The notes below the pieces were generated by a model that was not told the origin of the DNA, made no database searches, and saw only the letters and a program-made list of their open reading frames with translations. From Neolewinella antarctica (lineage in GTDB: Bacteria; Bacteroidota; Bacteroidia; Chitinophagales; Saprospiraceae): a stretch of DNA of 64,000 nucleotides. Positions 35,837 through 44,860 of this stretch are shown in pieces (position 1 is the first letter of the stretch; the number at the start of each line of letters is the position of its first letter). Both the position numbers and the translations under genes were made by a program. The DNA is taken from assembly GCF_011927835.1 (NCBI RefSeq), contig NZ_JAATJH010000005.1, positions 186,001 through 250,000 of the forward strand, written 5' to 3'.

Positions 35837-35867
35837 AAAACGCCCCCGACCAGTTAAGGTCGAAGGC
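35837..35867 (-). terminator. Rho-independent terminator of recA
   Basis: Minus-strand hairpin CGCCTTCGACC / GGTCGGGGGCG (GACC/GGTC and CGCC/GGCG pairs with a short internal mismatch) followed by TTTTG, 53 bp beyond the recA stop. Confidence 0.8.
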
Positions 35868-35920
35868 GTATGTGCCTTCTCGAATTGCTTCTGAAAAGTC
35901 TGTTGACCAAACGGGAGGTC

Positions 35921-36997
35921 TTACGCCTCCGCATCAGCCTTTTTGCCCTTACCGTTCTTCTCGGCCGGGGCGACCTCTTCTTCTTCGGTTCCCATCAGGC
36001 GCGCCATGATCTTAGCTTCGATCTCATCGGCGACTTCCGGATTGTCGAGCATGAAAATTTTCGCAGCTTCGCGACCCTGAGCGATTTTGGTATCTCCGTA
36101 GCCGTACCAGGCACCGGATTTGCTGATGATGTCCTGATCCACGCCGAGGTCAACGATCTCACCGACTTTGGAGATACCGTGGCCGTACATGATGTCGAAT
36201 TCGGCAATGCGGAAGGGGGGAGCAAGCTTGTTCTTTGCCACTTTCACCTTCACGTGGTTGCCAACGACGTTACCTTCCTTATCCTTGATCGCGGCGCCGG
36301 AGCGGCGGATGTCGATCCGCATGGAAGCGTAGAATTTGAGGGCGTTACCACCGGTAGTCGTTTCGGGGTTACCGAACATGACGCCGATTTTCTCACGGAG
36401 CTGGTTGATGAAAATACAGCAACATCCAGTTTTACCGATCGTACCGGTCAGTTTCCGCATGGCCTGGCTCATCAGACGTGCCTGAAGGCCCATCTTGGAG
36501 TCACCCATCTCGCCTTCGATCTCCGCGCGCGGCACGAGGGCGGCTACGGAGTCGACGACGAGAATGTCGACGGCACCGGAGCGAATGAGGTTCTCTGCGA
36601 TCTCGAGCGCCTGCTCACCGTTATCGGGTTGAGAAATCAGGAGGTTGTCGGTATCTACGCCGAGGGCCTCCGCGTAAAAACGGTCGAAGGCATGCTCCGC
36701 ATCGATGATGGCGGCGATACCACCACGCTTCTGACACTCAGCGATGGCGTGAATTGCTAGGGTCGTCTTACCGGAAGATTCCGGACCGTAAATCTCGATG
36801 ATCCGGCCTTTGGGGAAACCGCCGATGCCAACGGCGACGTCGAGACCGAGAGAACCCGTGGGGATGGCCTCCACGTTAGCGGTCTCGGACTCACCAAGGC
36901 GCATAATGGTGCCTTTGCCGTAAGCTTTGTCCAAACGATCGATCGTCATCTGAAGGGCCTTAAGTTTGTTGGCGGTGTCTTTACTATTATCTGCCAT
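35921..36997 (-). CDS. recA: Recombinase RecA
   Basis: 358 residues from the ATG 36997-36995. Walker [12 protein letters not shown], Walker [13 protein letters not shown], the MAW-like [13 protein letters not shown]-terminal region, the L2 loop region [30 protein letters not shown], and an acidic/basic C-terminal tail are all present. RecA forms filaments on single-stranded DNA for strand exchange and SOS signalling. It is monocistronic: its own promoter (37034-37074) and terminator (35837-35867) bracket it. I see no LexA-type operator in the short leader. Confidence 0.97.
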   Translation of the reverse strand: MADNSKDTANKLKALQMTIDRLDKAYGKGTIMRLGESETANVEAIPTGSLGLDVAVGIGGFPKGRIIEIYGPESSGKTTLAIHAIAECQKRGGIAAIIDAEHAFDRFYAEALGVDTDNLLISQPDNGEQALEIAENLIRSGAVDILVVDSVAALVPRAEIEGEMGDSKMGLQARLMSQAMRKLTGTIGKTGCCCIFINQLREKIGVMFGNPETTTGGNALKFYASMRIDIRRSGAAIKDKEGNVVGNHVKVKVAKNKLAPPFRIAEFDIMYGHGISKVGEIVDLGVDQDIISKSGAWYGYGDTKIAQGREAAKIFMLDNPEVADEIEAKIMARLMGTEEEEVAPAEKNGKGKKADAEA

Positions 36998-37033
36998 AAT
37001 ACTGCTGTTAAAATAACTTGTTTTGTTGTGCTA

Positions 37034-37074
37034 CAAATATAAACACGATTCAAACAACCTGCAACACAAAAGTG
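37034..37074 (-). promoter_or_regulatory. recA promoter, -33 TTG and -7 TATATTTG
   Basis: On the minus strand TTG (37074-37072) is followed after 30 bp start-to-start (20 bp gap from element end to TA plus core) by TATATTTG (37041-37034), matching the Bacteroidota -33/-7 promoter form. The -7 element ends 37 bp before the recA ATG. This is the best-formed promoter I found in the window. Confidence 0.65.
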
Positions 37075-37284
37075 ACCTTTCTCACAAAATAATTCCCTTT
37101 TTAGTGGATTATTTCGCTAGTTTAAGCTATTTGGTTACGGAAAATGTTTGAAAAGTGACGGTGCATAGTGTTCCAGTGAATTTATTCTGCATCCCACGCT
37201 TATGTATGCAGAAGTGTACGCAAATGTTGCGTACGGGGCTCGCCTGCTCGCATCAGTACTAATTTGACGGGTAACCGTGCGTTG

Positions 37285-37326
37285 AAAAACAGGAAGTCTC
37301 CGCTCCATCATGGAACGGAGATTTCC
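37285..37326 (-). terminator. Strong terminator after the SprB-repeat/CHU_C gene
   Basis: Minus-strand 16-bp stem (37326-37311 pairing with 37307-37292; two G-U wobbles in RNA) with a three-base loop, then TGTTTTTC. It stands 74 bp after the stop of the 1470-residue gene and insulates recA from it. Confidence 0.85.
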
Positions 37327-37399
37327 GGTATCGAAGCAAGCCAATTTCTCTTGCTCCTGAACCTACAAACTTTTCATCCCGCGTCCGCGCCCCATTGAA

Positions 37400-40300
37400 C
37401 TAGCGAAGCAGCGTGAATTCACCCCGGTAAGGGAGCGTTATATTGTCCAAGAACTCAACTTCAACTACGTACACGAAGACGCCCGGATTAACGAGTTTGC
37501 CGTTCGGCATTTCGCCGTTCCAAAGCTGAATGCCGGACAGGCAATCCGGCGGCAGGTCCTCACCTTCGAACACCAGCCCGCCCCACCGATTAAAAATTTG
37601 CACGCTGGATACCCGGCGAACACCCTGGCAGGCAAACACGCGAAAATCATCATTTCGCCCGTCCTGGTTGGGGCTAAAGGCAGTCGGAATATAAATGTTA
37701 CGGTTGGCGTCGACGTTGACGAAAATATCCGCGAATGCCTGACAATTGTTCCCGTCGGTCACTTCGAGCGTGTACGCGACGTCGACAAAGCTGAAAATAC
37801 GGGGGTCACGGATGCTGTCGTTACTCAAGGAATCCGCCGGCGTCCAGCGATAATTATAGAGGCCACCCGGGGGGCTCACGACGGGGTTGAGGCGGGTAAG
37901 TGTGTCGCCCAACTCGATGGTAATCTCGTCTTCCAGGTCAATGACGATCTGCTCCGGTTGGCCGATGCTGTCGGTTTGCTCGGAAGAACAACCCACGGCA
38001 TCAAAAATGGCAATAGTTATGGGGCCGGCAAAGGCTTCCCCGGGTGTATCCGCGCGGATGCGGAAGCCATCATTGTTGATGGTAAAAGTGTAGTCGCTAA
38101 AACTGGCGGCGGTACCGCCGAAAGCGGTGTCAATAATGATCTGGGTCGTCTCGCCGAAGCAGGCAATGTCCTCGATGGGTAGGTAAGAAAACGTAATCGA
38201 GTCTGGCTCGCTGATGGCGTAACTAATGCTATCCTGGCAACCGTTCACGTCCGTAAGCGTAACGCCGTAGGTGCCCGGCGCAAGGTCCGTCGCAATGGTG
38301 GTGGCGGAATCCGCTACCCCGGCGGACCAGGTGTAGGGCATCGGTCCAAAATCATTATTGTTCGCGCTGTTTACGAAAACGGAGATCAGGCCGTTACTGT
38401 CGCCGATGCACGCGACGCTCGGCGTGGTGAGGCTACTGTCGATCGCCAAGTCCAGCACGTCCGGCTCGGTGATTCCAGAAGAAATGGTGTCGGGGCTACA
38501 ACCGTTAGCGTCCGTCAGTACGGCCCGATAGATGCCCGCGGTAAGGTCGGTCAGTGTTTCATCCGTTTCGGTCGGGAAGTCGAGCCACTCGTAGGCGTAC
38601 GCGCCCGTCCCGCCGGTGGCGTTCAGCGTGACCGAACCGTTTGCATCACCGTTGCAACTGACGGAGGTGACGAGGGGCTCAACTACAAAGTTCTCCGGGC
38701 TGGTAATGCTGTCTTCGAAAACGCGTTCGCACAGGCCGTCGGTGACGGTAACGGAGACGGGTCCGCGGGTCAAATTAGCAATGGTGCTGGAGGTGCCGCT
38801 GCCGCTGGTGCCGTCTGACCACGTAAAAGCAAAGTTGCCCGGCGTGCCATCCCCAAAGATCGCGGCGAAGGTCGCGGTACCGTTCGCGGTAGAATCATCG
38901 GGGCAACTTACGGGGGTGATTGTAAACTCGCCCGTGATGGCGGGCGGGGCGGCAATGGTAAAGGTCGTGTCGAACGCTGGCTGACAGTTGTTCGCGTCCG
39001 TGATGGTGACGGAGTAATCTCCTTCCGTCAGATTACTTAAGATGGGGTTGGTGGAAGATACGCCGTTGCTCCAACTGTAGTTATAGCTACCATCCGCGTT
39101 CGGCGTGCCACCGCCGGGCGTGACGCTAATGGTGCCATTATCGTTACCCGGCCCACTGGCACAGTCGGGGTTGATTACCGTAAAGTTTTGCAGAAATACT
39201 TCCTCGGGGCTGGTTATGAAGGCCAGCTGAGTGCTGGGGCACTGGTTGGATACGATGACCTCAATGGCGTAGGGGCCGGGAGTTAAATTGGCCGCGGTTG
39301 CCGCCGTAATGGCAACCGTATCGACTATGGTCGTATCCGCTGGATTGAGTCGGAACCAGAAGATGGAGACAATCGTCTCCCCCGGGGGAGGGGTGATGGT
39401 TGCGGAGAGTTGGCCATTTTCGTCACCGGGGCAATCAACGGAGCCATTATTGACCAATATCTGCGCGTTCGGTAGAGAATTGATCCGAAACGTATCGATT
39501 ACCGTACAGCCCCGCGCGTCAGTAACGGTGACGACGTAATTGCTGTCGGCCACCTGTCCGCCAAGTAGCGGGCCGGGAGTAATGGTATCGAGCGGAGTTT
39601 CGAGACTGTCGTTAACCCAGCGGTATTCGTAGGGCGCGGTGCCGCCGGTAACGCTCGCCGTAGCGGAGCCGTCCGTGCCGAATTCACACGTTTCGTCCTC
39701 GGTCATGAAGTCCTCGTCGAGCACGAGCAAGTCGGGCTGACCGATGTCGAAGGTATCCGTAGTGGCGCACATGGCGGGGTCCTCGTCGCGGAGCGTGATG
39801 ACGTAGCGGCCGACGTCCAGCCCGGAAAACAGCGTCGGTATGGCGTCATCGATTATTTCTATCTCGGGGACCGTGATTCCGGTCGTGAGGTTTTCAATAC
39901 TTACGAAAAAGTTGCCGACTCTTGCCGCCCCCGCCTGGCCCGTTACTTCGCCGGTGATGCTGATGGTCGCATTGGCATCACCGAAGCAGGCGATGGGGAC
40001 GACGGTTGCGTTTATTACGAGCAGTTTGGCGGCGGTGACGGTAAATTCTTCTTCCGCGAAGCAACCATTAAGGTCGGTCACGGATACGATATAGTCTCCC
40101 GGATCGAGGTTCGGTCGCGTCGACTGGGAGGGATCACTATTGTCCGGAATGGGGTCTGGCCAGTCGAAAGTATAGGGCCCGCTACCACCTTCGACGAGGA
40201 CGGTGATGGAACCGTCTCCAGAACCGCTACAGGTGGCGGGATCCGTTGAAGAAACGGGGCCACCAGCCATGGATGAAGTGATGATATTGACCGGTGGGGA

Positions 40301-41812
40301 TTGATCCAGGCCGCCGCTGGCAGGTTCCGTACAGACGCCACGGGGGCCGGTTACGGTCACGGCGTAAGAGCCCGCGGGTAAATTGAACAGGGTGTCATTC
40401 GTGCTGGTCGTTCCCGCCCAGGAGAACGTGTAGCCAGCGGATTCAGGGTTCGTCAGTCTGACGCCGTTGACGGAGACCGTCGCGCGGACGGAACCGTCCG
40501 CGTCACCATTACAGGTGGGTTGTGCGAAGGCATCGAGCGTTACGGCAAATTTGAGGCCCGGATCAACCGTAACCGTAGTTACGTTTGAAAATGACCCGTC
40601 TGGATACACGGCCCTCACCGCATAATCACCCGGTGCCAGTGGGCTGATCACGGCCGTGTTGGGCAAAGACGTCAGCTCCCGGTCACCACCAAAAGAGGTT
40701 GCCGAGGCTAAACGGAACTGTACGGTGGCCGAGGACTGACCGGCGGGAACGCTAACCACAATGCTGCCGTCATCATTCCCGTCACAAGTTTCGTCCTGGG
40801 CCGTCGCCGTGATATCCGTATTACAAACGCCGGAGTGCGTAACGATTCGGGAGACGAGTTGGCACGACTTCTCGTCCGTTCCCGTAATCCGGTATTCGCC
40901 CGGGGAGGGCACCCGGTAATTGACGGTGGAGTTGTGCCTGATACTGGACTGGGGCGCCAGGATGAGTGCCCGCTCGGACGTTACCGTGTTTTCGATGACG
41001 AACGTGTACCCTTCGCCCTGCCGCAACTCGGGTGCGCCGCCACGGATCCTGAAGGAGCCCTGGCAACCGCTAATCACCGAGGTCGTCACCGTGATTGGGT
41101 TCATGAAGGCGACGGTAAAATTCTGATCGACTGAGACATCGACACACTTGTAGGGAGGCGTCTGTGTAGGATCATCTTCATAAATGCCCGCAAAATTCTC
41201 ATCAACAGCATCAAAAGTGATGGGTGCGTAAGTGAACACTTGTGGAGAGCCGCCCGGGAAAAAATCGTTTATGGGGGTTACCCCAGTTATGAAGTTATCA
41301 ATGAATATATCATAGTTGGGCGTAGCGTCAGCGTAGTTGCGCGAAATAGCAATCGTAAAATCGTCAAAAGGGTCGGTGCCATCATTAACGATGCAATCGT
41401 CATACACATTCTCTGCAATGGGGCCGGTAACGGTAGGTATGCACCGGTAGTAAGCAAAACCAATTCCGCCGGGCGTGGACTTATCGGGGTCTCCACTGAT
41501 GTCAAAAGGGGCACTCAAATCGAAATTCACTACGAAGCTATCATTTGGACAAAGAAAGATGGTGTCCGGCCGGTCGGCAAAGGCCACCAATCCACCGGAT
41601 TGAGCGATGCCTGTAAAACTGTTACTCGCTAAGTTCAAGTCAGAAAACCCGAGTATCTCCCCGGCATCATTGCATTCCATCTTTTCAACTACGGTACTCT
41701 TTAGCCCTCTATTGTTGATTTTAGCCGTCTGCCCCCGCTGCGCAAGAGCGACCGTGGATAGCGACAAAAACAGGAATAGTAGACACAGACGGGAAGTAAA
41801 ACCTGGTAGCAT
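37400..41812 (-). CDS. Large secreted SprB-repeat protein with CHU_C (T9SS type B) sorting domain
   Basis: 1470 residues from the ATG 41812. Signal peptide MLPGFTSRLCLLFLFLSLSTVALAQ. After a ~300-residue unique region come about eleven SprB-type repeats, each with a C-x-G-(D/S)-x-(D/N)-G-S beginning and an L-x-x-G-x-Y-x-V-x-(V/I)-T-D-x-N-G-C ending (for example CNGDANGSVTLNATGG and GTYGVTLTDVNGC). The last ~95 residues form the gliding-motility-associated CHU_C domain: IYIPTAFSPNQDGRNDDFR, VQIFNRWGGLVFEGE, NPGVFVYVVEVEF. Such proteins are exported by the type IX system and displayed or released at the surface as adhesins. Adhesion is inference. A leader hairpin precedes it and a strong terminator follows. 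Confidence 0.9.
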   Translation of the reverse strand: MLPGFTSRLCLLFLFLSLSTVALAQRGQTAKINNRGLKSTVVEKMECNDAGEILGFSDLNLASNSFTGIAQSGGLVAFADRPDTIFLCPNDSFVVNFDLSAPFDISGDPDKSTPGGIGFAYYRCIPTVTGPIAENVYDDCIVNDGTDPFDDFTIAISRNYADATPNYDIFIDNFITGVTPINDFFPGGSPQVFTYAPITFDAVDENFAGIYEDDPTQTPPYKCVDVSVDQNFTVAFMNPITVTTSVISGCQGSFRIRGGAPELRQGEGYTFVIENTVTSERALILAPQSSIRHNSTVNYRVPSPGEYRITGTDEKSCQLVSRIVTHSGVCNTDITATAQDETCDGNDDGSIVVSVPAGQSSATVQFRLASATSFGGDRELTSLPNTAVISPLAPGDYAVRAVYPDGSFSNVTTVTVDPGLKFAVTLDAFAQPTCNGDADGSVRATVSVNGVRLTNPESAGYTFSWAGTTSTNDTLFNLPAGSYAVTVTGPRGVCTEPASGGLDQSPPVNIITSSMAGGPVSSTDPATCSGSGDGSITVLVEGGSGPYTFDWPDPIPDNSDPSQSTRPNLDPGDYIVSVTDLNGCFAEEEFTVTAAKLLVINATVVPIACFGDANATISITGEVTGQAGAARVGNFFVSIENLTTGITVPEIEIIDDAIPTLFSGLDVGRYVITLRDEDPAMCATTDTFDIGQPDLLVLDEDFMTEDETCEFGTDGSATASVTGGTAPYEYRWVNDSLETPLDTITPGPLLGGQVADSNYVVTVTDARGCTVIDTFRINSLPNAQILVNNGSVDCPGDENGQLSATITPPPGETIVSIFWFRLNPADTTIVDTVAITAATAANLTPGPYAIEVIVSNQCPSTQLAFITSPEEVFLQNFTVINPDCASGPGNDNGTISVTPGGGTPNADGSYNYSWSNGVSSTNPILSNLTEGDYSVTITDANNCQPAFDTTFTIAAPPAITGEFTITPVSCPDDSTANGTATFAAIFGDGTPGNFAFTWSDGTSGSGTSSTIANLTRGPVSVTVTDGLCERVFEDSITSPENFVVEPLVTSVSCNGDANGSVTLNATGGTGAYAYEWLDFPTETDETLTDLTAGIYRAVLTDANGCSPDTISSGITEPDVLDLAIDSSLTTPSVACIGDSNGLISVFVNSANNNDFGPMPYTWSAGVADSATTIATDLAPGTYGVTLTDVNGCQDSISYAISEPDSITFSYLPIEDIACFGETTQIIIDTAFGGTAASFSDYTFTINNDGFRIRADTPGEAFAGPITIAIFDAVGCSSEQTDSIGQPEQIVIDLEDEITIELGDTLTRLNPVVSPPGGLYNYRWTPADSLSNDSIRDPRIFSFVDVAYTLEVTDGNNCQAFADIFVNVDANRNIYIPTAFSPNQDGRNDDFRVFACQGVRRVSSVQIFNRWGGLVFEGEDLPPDCLSGIQLWNGEMPNGKLVNPGVFVYVVEVEFLDNITLPYRGEFTLLR

Positions 41813-41863
41813 ACGAAAGTTATTCAGTTGTTGTTGGGGGCTCGGCGTCCGCGAGAAAACTAA

Positions 41864-41893
41864 AGGCGAACCTCCGCGCGGGAAAGTTCGCCT
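41864..41893 (-). terminator. Terminator-like hairpin in the leader of the SprB-repeat gene
   Basis: On the minus strand AGGCGAAC (41893-41886) pairs with GTTCGCCT (41871-41864) across a 14-base GC-rich loop, followed by TTTAGTTTTC. It lies 52 bp upstream of the start of the 1470-residue gene and 240 bp after the TPR-protein stop. It may end the upstream transcript or act as an attenuator. A second paired segment, GCGGG/CCCGC at about 41895-41915, sits just before it. Confidence 0.55.
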
Positions 41894-42054
41894 CGTGGCG
41901 GGGCTCGCACCCGCTAGATCACAAAGGCCCGCGAAGGTACCGCCTTGGTAACGACGGTGCGCGGGTACGTAGTCTGTTAATCTGGTCGGGGCGGTGGCCT
42001 TAACGTTAGTTTGTTTACCCCCGTAAAGGACCCGTTGGCGTTACTAAATTCCTC

Positions 42055-42071
42055 TGCACCCGCGACCGCGC
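42055..42071 (+). repeat. Copy of dispersed GC-rich 17-mer
   Basis: TGCACCCGCGACCGCGC, an exact fit to TGCACCYGCGNCCGCGC, in the gap between the SprB-repeat gene and the TPR protein. Confidence 0.6.
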
Positions 42072-42075
42072 AGAA

Positions 42076-42117
42076 TTAGGCGGTAGGCAATTAAAAGAAA
42101 CAATGCCTACCGCCTAA
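42076..42117. repeat. Perfect 14-bp inverted repeat, GGCGGTAGGC family
   Basis: TTAGGCGGTAGGCA (42076-42089) and its exact complement TGCCTACCGCCTAA (42104-42117) flank a 14-base A-rich loop; a third copy of CCTACCGCCTAA lies at 42121-42132 abutting the TPR-protein stop. The word GGCGGTAGGC recurs at the stop of the gene at 45771. Confidence 0.65.
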
Positions 42118-42133
42118 AACCCTACCGCCTAAT

Positions 42134-42742
42134 CTACCGCGTCCGGGGCCGCCGCCGCTTTCCCCCGTACCCCCCGGAGTTCTGCGCCCCGCCACCCCGG
42201 CGTTGCGCGGCTTTGACCTGGCCGGACTGCTTCAGCGCCTGGTCCATCATCGCGATCTGTTCTTTGAACTGGGGAATGTTGATCTTAGCCTCCTTGACCT
42301 TTTTCAGGTACTTCTTAGCGACATTGAAGTTTTTGCGGCGGTACTCGAATTGACACAGTTGCAGGTTCACCATCGCGCCCTCGGTGGCACCGAGCTCCAT
42401 CTGCTCCGCCTTACGGATCCACGCCTCGGCGGTCGGTAAATCCTCGCGCGACATGGCGATGTTGCCCCGCAGGATGTAGTAATTGCCCCGGTTAGGTCCG
42501 TAGAGCCAATCCGGCTTGAGGGTCAGGTTGAGGAGCTTCTCCGCCCCGTCGATGTCCTGCGCCTGAAAAGCCTCCGCCGCCGGTGCGATAGTACCGAGGA
42601 AGATGTAGCCCGCCAGCAAAAGCAGGCCGGTCAGCACGAAAAAGATACCGTACCAAATGCCGAGGCTGACCCACAGCGCAATACCGCCGATCAAGCAGAC
42701 GGCGATGATGGCGAAACGGACGTAGGGGGGGATGACAAACAT
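42134..42742 (-). CDS. Two-helix membrane protein with TPR-like domain
   Basis: 202 residues from the ATG 42742. Two membrane helices at about 8-27 and 32-52 (FAIIAVCLIGGIALWVSLG, FFVLTGLLLLAGYIF) precede a helical region with TPR character (FQAQDIDGAEKLLNLTL, ILRGNIAMSREDLPTAEAWIRKAEQM, FEYRRKNFNVAKKYLKKV). The C-terminal ~25 residues are very basic and glycine-rich (AAQRRGGG, GGYGGKRRRPRTR), resembling a nucleic-acid-binding tail. The function is unknown. A -7 element TACCTTTG lies 31 bp upstream; tatC upstream of it ends about 110 bp away. Confidence 0.7.
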   Translation of the reverse strand: MFVIPPYVRFAIIAVCLIGGIALWVSLGIWYGIFFVLTGLLLLAGYIFLGTIAPAAEAFQAQDIDGAEKLLNLTLKPDWLYGPNRGNYYILRGNIAMSREDLPTAEAWIRKAEQMELGATEGAMVNLQLCQFEYRRKNFNVAKKYLKKVKEAKINIPQFKEQIAMMDQALKQSGQVKAAQRRGGGAQNSGGYGGKRRRPRTR

Positions 42743-42772
42743 AATTCTTGATTTGGGGGACGCAAAGGTAAG

Positions 42773-42780
42773 GGGTGGAG
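42773..42780 (-). promoter_or_regulatory. -7 element TACCTTTG of the TPR membrane protein
   Basis: Minus-strand TACCTTTG followed by CG, 31 bp before the ATG at 42742; perfect TAnnTTTG match without a visible -33 TTG. Confidence 0.5.
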
Positions 42781-42855
42781 TAGCGAGTTTCGAACGGGCG
42801 AGCGGCTACCCGACGGTGTTAAGGCCGCGTGGTGGCTACTTTTGGCTAAGCCTGA

Positions 42856-43734
42856 CTACCGCGCCGTCGAATCAAGCGGGGCATCGAGGTCTGCTTCGTA
42901 CTTCCGTTGCGCCCGCTTGGCGACGAAAATCGAGATCTCGTACAGGGAATAAAGGGGCACGGCAATCAGGACTTGCGTCACCACGTCCGGCGGTGTCATG
43001 ACGCTCGCCAGGATGAGGATGCCTATGAGGCTGTGTTTGCGGTACTTTCGCATCGCTTCCGCCGTCACCAACCCGAAACTGGCCAGAAAGTGAACCACGA
43101 TCGGCAGCTCGAAAATAAGTGCCGCGGGTAGCGTAAACATGGTCATGTAGCCAATCACGGAGTCCATCGTGGGGATGTTTTCCGCGCCACCCACCGTGAA
43201 GTTGGTCAGGAAATAAGTACCGAAGGGCGCCACCACCAGGAAGCCGAAGCTGATGCCGATGAAGAACAACAGCGAACTAATGAGGATAACCCACCGCGTC
43301 GCTTGCTGCTCTTTTGCGTAGAGCCCCGGGCGGATGAAGGACCAAAATTCGTAAAAAACGTAGGGGAAAGCAATGACGAAACCGCCCACGAAAGCCATTT
43401 TCACCGACGTGATGAACTGCTCCCCCATGCCGATCGCCTGCACGGTGATCGACTCCGGCGGGGCCAGGCAGAGGCTGCCGCCCGTCCACTTACAGATGTA
43501 CTCGTAACTGATAAAATCCGCCTGCATCGGCCCGAAGAGGATCCGCTCGAAGTACCAGTCCCGAAAAATAAACAGGCCGATGCCACCGATGAGAATCGCC
43601 ACCAGGCTCCGCACGACGTGCCAACGCAACTCCTCCAGGTGGTCGATGAAGGACATCTCTTTTTCCACGGGCGGCAGGGGGCGGCCGTGCTCGTCCATCT
43701 CCCAATCATCAACGTTCATCTGGTCCAGGGGCAT
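42856..43734 (-). CDS. tatC: Sec-independent protein translocase TatC
   Basis: 292 residues from the ATG 43734. The family start MSFIDHLEELRWHVVRSLVA is preceded by a ~26-residue acidic extension. Six hydrophobic segments follow, with the conserved FEFW-like YVFYEFWSFIRPGLYAKEQ block (Glu near helix 3) and the FELPIVVHFLASFGLV motif. TatC is the receptor for twin-arginine signal peptides. No tatA or tatB lies next to it. A Tat substrate candidate (the gluconate 2-dehydrogenase-like subunit, MNRRDILKY) is encoded 2 kb away on the same strand. Confidence 0.94.
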   Translation of the reverse strand: MPLDQMNVDDWEMDEHGRPLPPVEKEMSFIDHLEELRWHVVRSLVAILIGGIGLFIFRDWYFERILFGPMQADFISYEYICKWTGGSLCLAPPESITVQAIGMGEQFITSVKMAFVGGFVIAFPYVFYEFWSFIRPGLYAKEQQATRWVILISSLLFFIGISFGFLVVAPFGTYFLTNFTVGGAENIPTMDSVIGYMTMFTLPAALIFELPIVVHFLASFGLVTAEAMRKYRKHSLIGILILASVMTPPDVVTQVLIAVPLYSLYEISIFVAKRAQRKYEADLDAPLDSTAR

Positions 43735-43762
43735 GCTGTTGCTTTAGTCCTTTTGGGGGTTG

Positions 43763-43779
43763 GCGCTGTCGCGGGTGTA
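43763..43779 (-). repeat. Variant copy of dispersed GC-rich 17-mer
   Basis: GCGCTGTCGCGGGTGTA, two changes from the family, in the tatC leader. Confidence 0.4.
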
Positions 43780-43826
43780 GGGTAAGTACACAAAGAGCAA
43801 AGCGAGCGTGGCCCCTCACGGGAGGG

Positions 43827-43834
43827 CAAAAATA
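43827..43834 (-). promoter_or_regulatory. -7 element TATTTTTG upstream of tatC
   Basis: Minus-strand TATTTTTG, matching TAnnTTTG, 93 bp before the tatC ATG and downstream of the SDR stop. Confidence 0.4.
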
Positions 43835-43894
43835 CGATCAAACAACGACCCGGTGGCGGGGATGGATGTCGGCAAAGCGTAAAATGAAAGTTTG

Positions 43895-44749
43895 TTACAG
43901 CCGAAAGTCCGCCACGGCCTGCTCGCTGTATTCCCACAGCCGCCGCGCGAGTTGCTCGTTGCGGGCGATCGCGGAAGGCTTCTGCAAGCACTGACGCTCG
44001 TCGAAGTAGCGCCCGGAAACGTCCCGTACCTCCGGGTTCGTAGCCAGGTAGACTGAGGTTGCCGCCCCCTGCTCGGGTCTGGTAGCGAATGGTTTGTACA
44101 TCGACCAGACGGCGCTCGTCAGGGCTCCGGCCTTCTTGTTAGCCAGCCGCGTACCAACAAGGCCGGGGTGGAGGCAGTTCGTCGTCATGTCCTGTCCGTA
44201 GCGCCGGTCGAGCTCCATCGTGAAGAGCACGTTGGCGAGTTTACTCTGGGCGTAGGCCTCCGTGCCGTTGTAGCTTTTCTTCTCCCCCCGCAGGTTCGTA
44301 AAGTCCAGGACGCCCTTCTTGTGTATCGCGCTGGCCACGTTGATAACCCGCGTACAGTGGCGGCAGCACTGGATGGCGGGCAGCAAGTTGAGGGTAAGCA
44401 GAAAATGGCCGAGGTGGTTGACACCGAACTGGAGTTCGTAACCATCCGTGGTCAGCTCCAGCCGGTCCGTATAAACGCCGGCGTTGTTGATGAGCACGTC
44501 TAGTTTGGGGTGCTCGGCGAGGAATTCTTCGCTGGCGGCCTTTACGGAGGCGAAATCAGCTAGGTCGAGCGGAAGCGTATCCACGTTGTGATTGCCCGTA
44601 GTTTCCATAATTTCCTTGGCGACGCGCTGGCCCTTGGTGTCGTCGCGGCAGGCCAAAACGAGGTGTGCCCCACGCCCGGCCAGTTGCTCTGCCGTAGCGC
44701 GCCCAATGCCGTCATTGGCTCCGGTGATGAGGATAGTTTTGTCCTTCAT
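43895..44749 (-). CDS. Short-chain dehydrogenase/reductase, retinol-dehydrogenase-like
   Basis: 284 residues from the ATG 44749-44747 (MKDKTILITGANDGIGRATAEQL); an in-frame TTG-type start seven codons earlier is less likely. The NAD(P) motif TGANDGIG, the structural DVLINNAGVYTDR, and the active-site YAQSKLANVLF (Tyr and Lys of YxxxK) are intact. The layout (LVLACRDDTKGQRVAKEI, ATNPEVRDVSGRYFDERQ) is that of the eukaryote-like retinol dehydrogenase/WW-domain oxidoreductase subgroup, common in bacteria with unknown lipid or carbonyl substrates. It is cytosolic, and monocistronic as far as I can see. Confidence 0.88.
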   Translation of the reverse strand: MKDKTILITGANDGIGRATAEQLAGRGAHLVLACRDDTKGQRVAKEIMETTGNHNVDTLPLDLADFASVKAASEEFLAEHPKLDVLINNAGVYTDRLELTTDGYELQFGVNHLGHFLLTLNLLPAIQCCRHCTRVINVASAIHKKGVLDFTNLRGEKKSYNGTEAYAQSKLANVLFTMELDRRYGQDMTTNCLHPGLVGTRLANKKAGALTSAVWSMYKPFATRPEQGAATSVYLATNPEVRDVSGRYFDERQCLQKPSAIARNEQLARRLWEYSEQAVADFRL

Positions 44750-44860
44750 GGTTCGCAAGCTTGCTAACACTTACGACCGGCATTAGGGTTGAGTTAGCAA
44801 ACCATTAAGGTTTGGCACGGCGTTTACCTGGCATTATCTTACGGGACAAATCGACCGATC

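Noticed and set aside
41895-41945. Minus-strand T-arm-like GCGGGTGCGAGCCCCGC suggesting a tRNA
   Set aside because: The loop lacks the TTC core, and no matching anticodon stem, D-arm or acceptor stem could be folded upstream.
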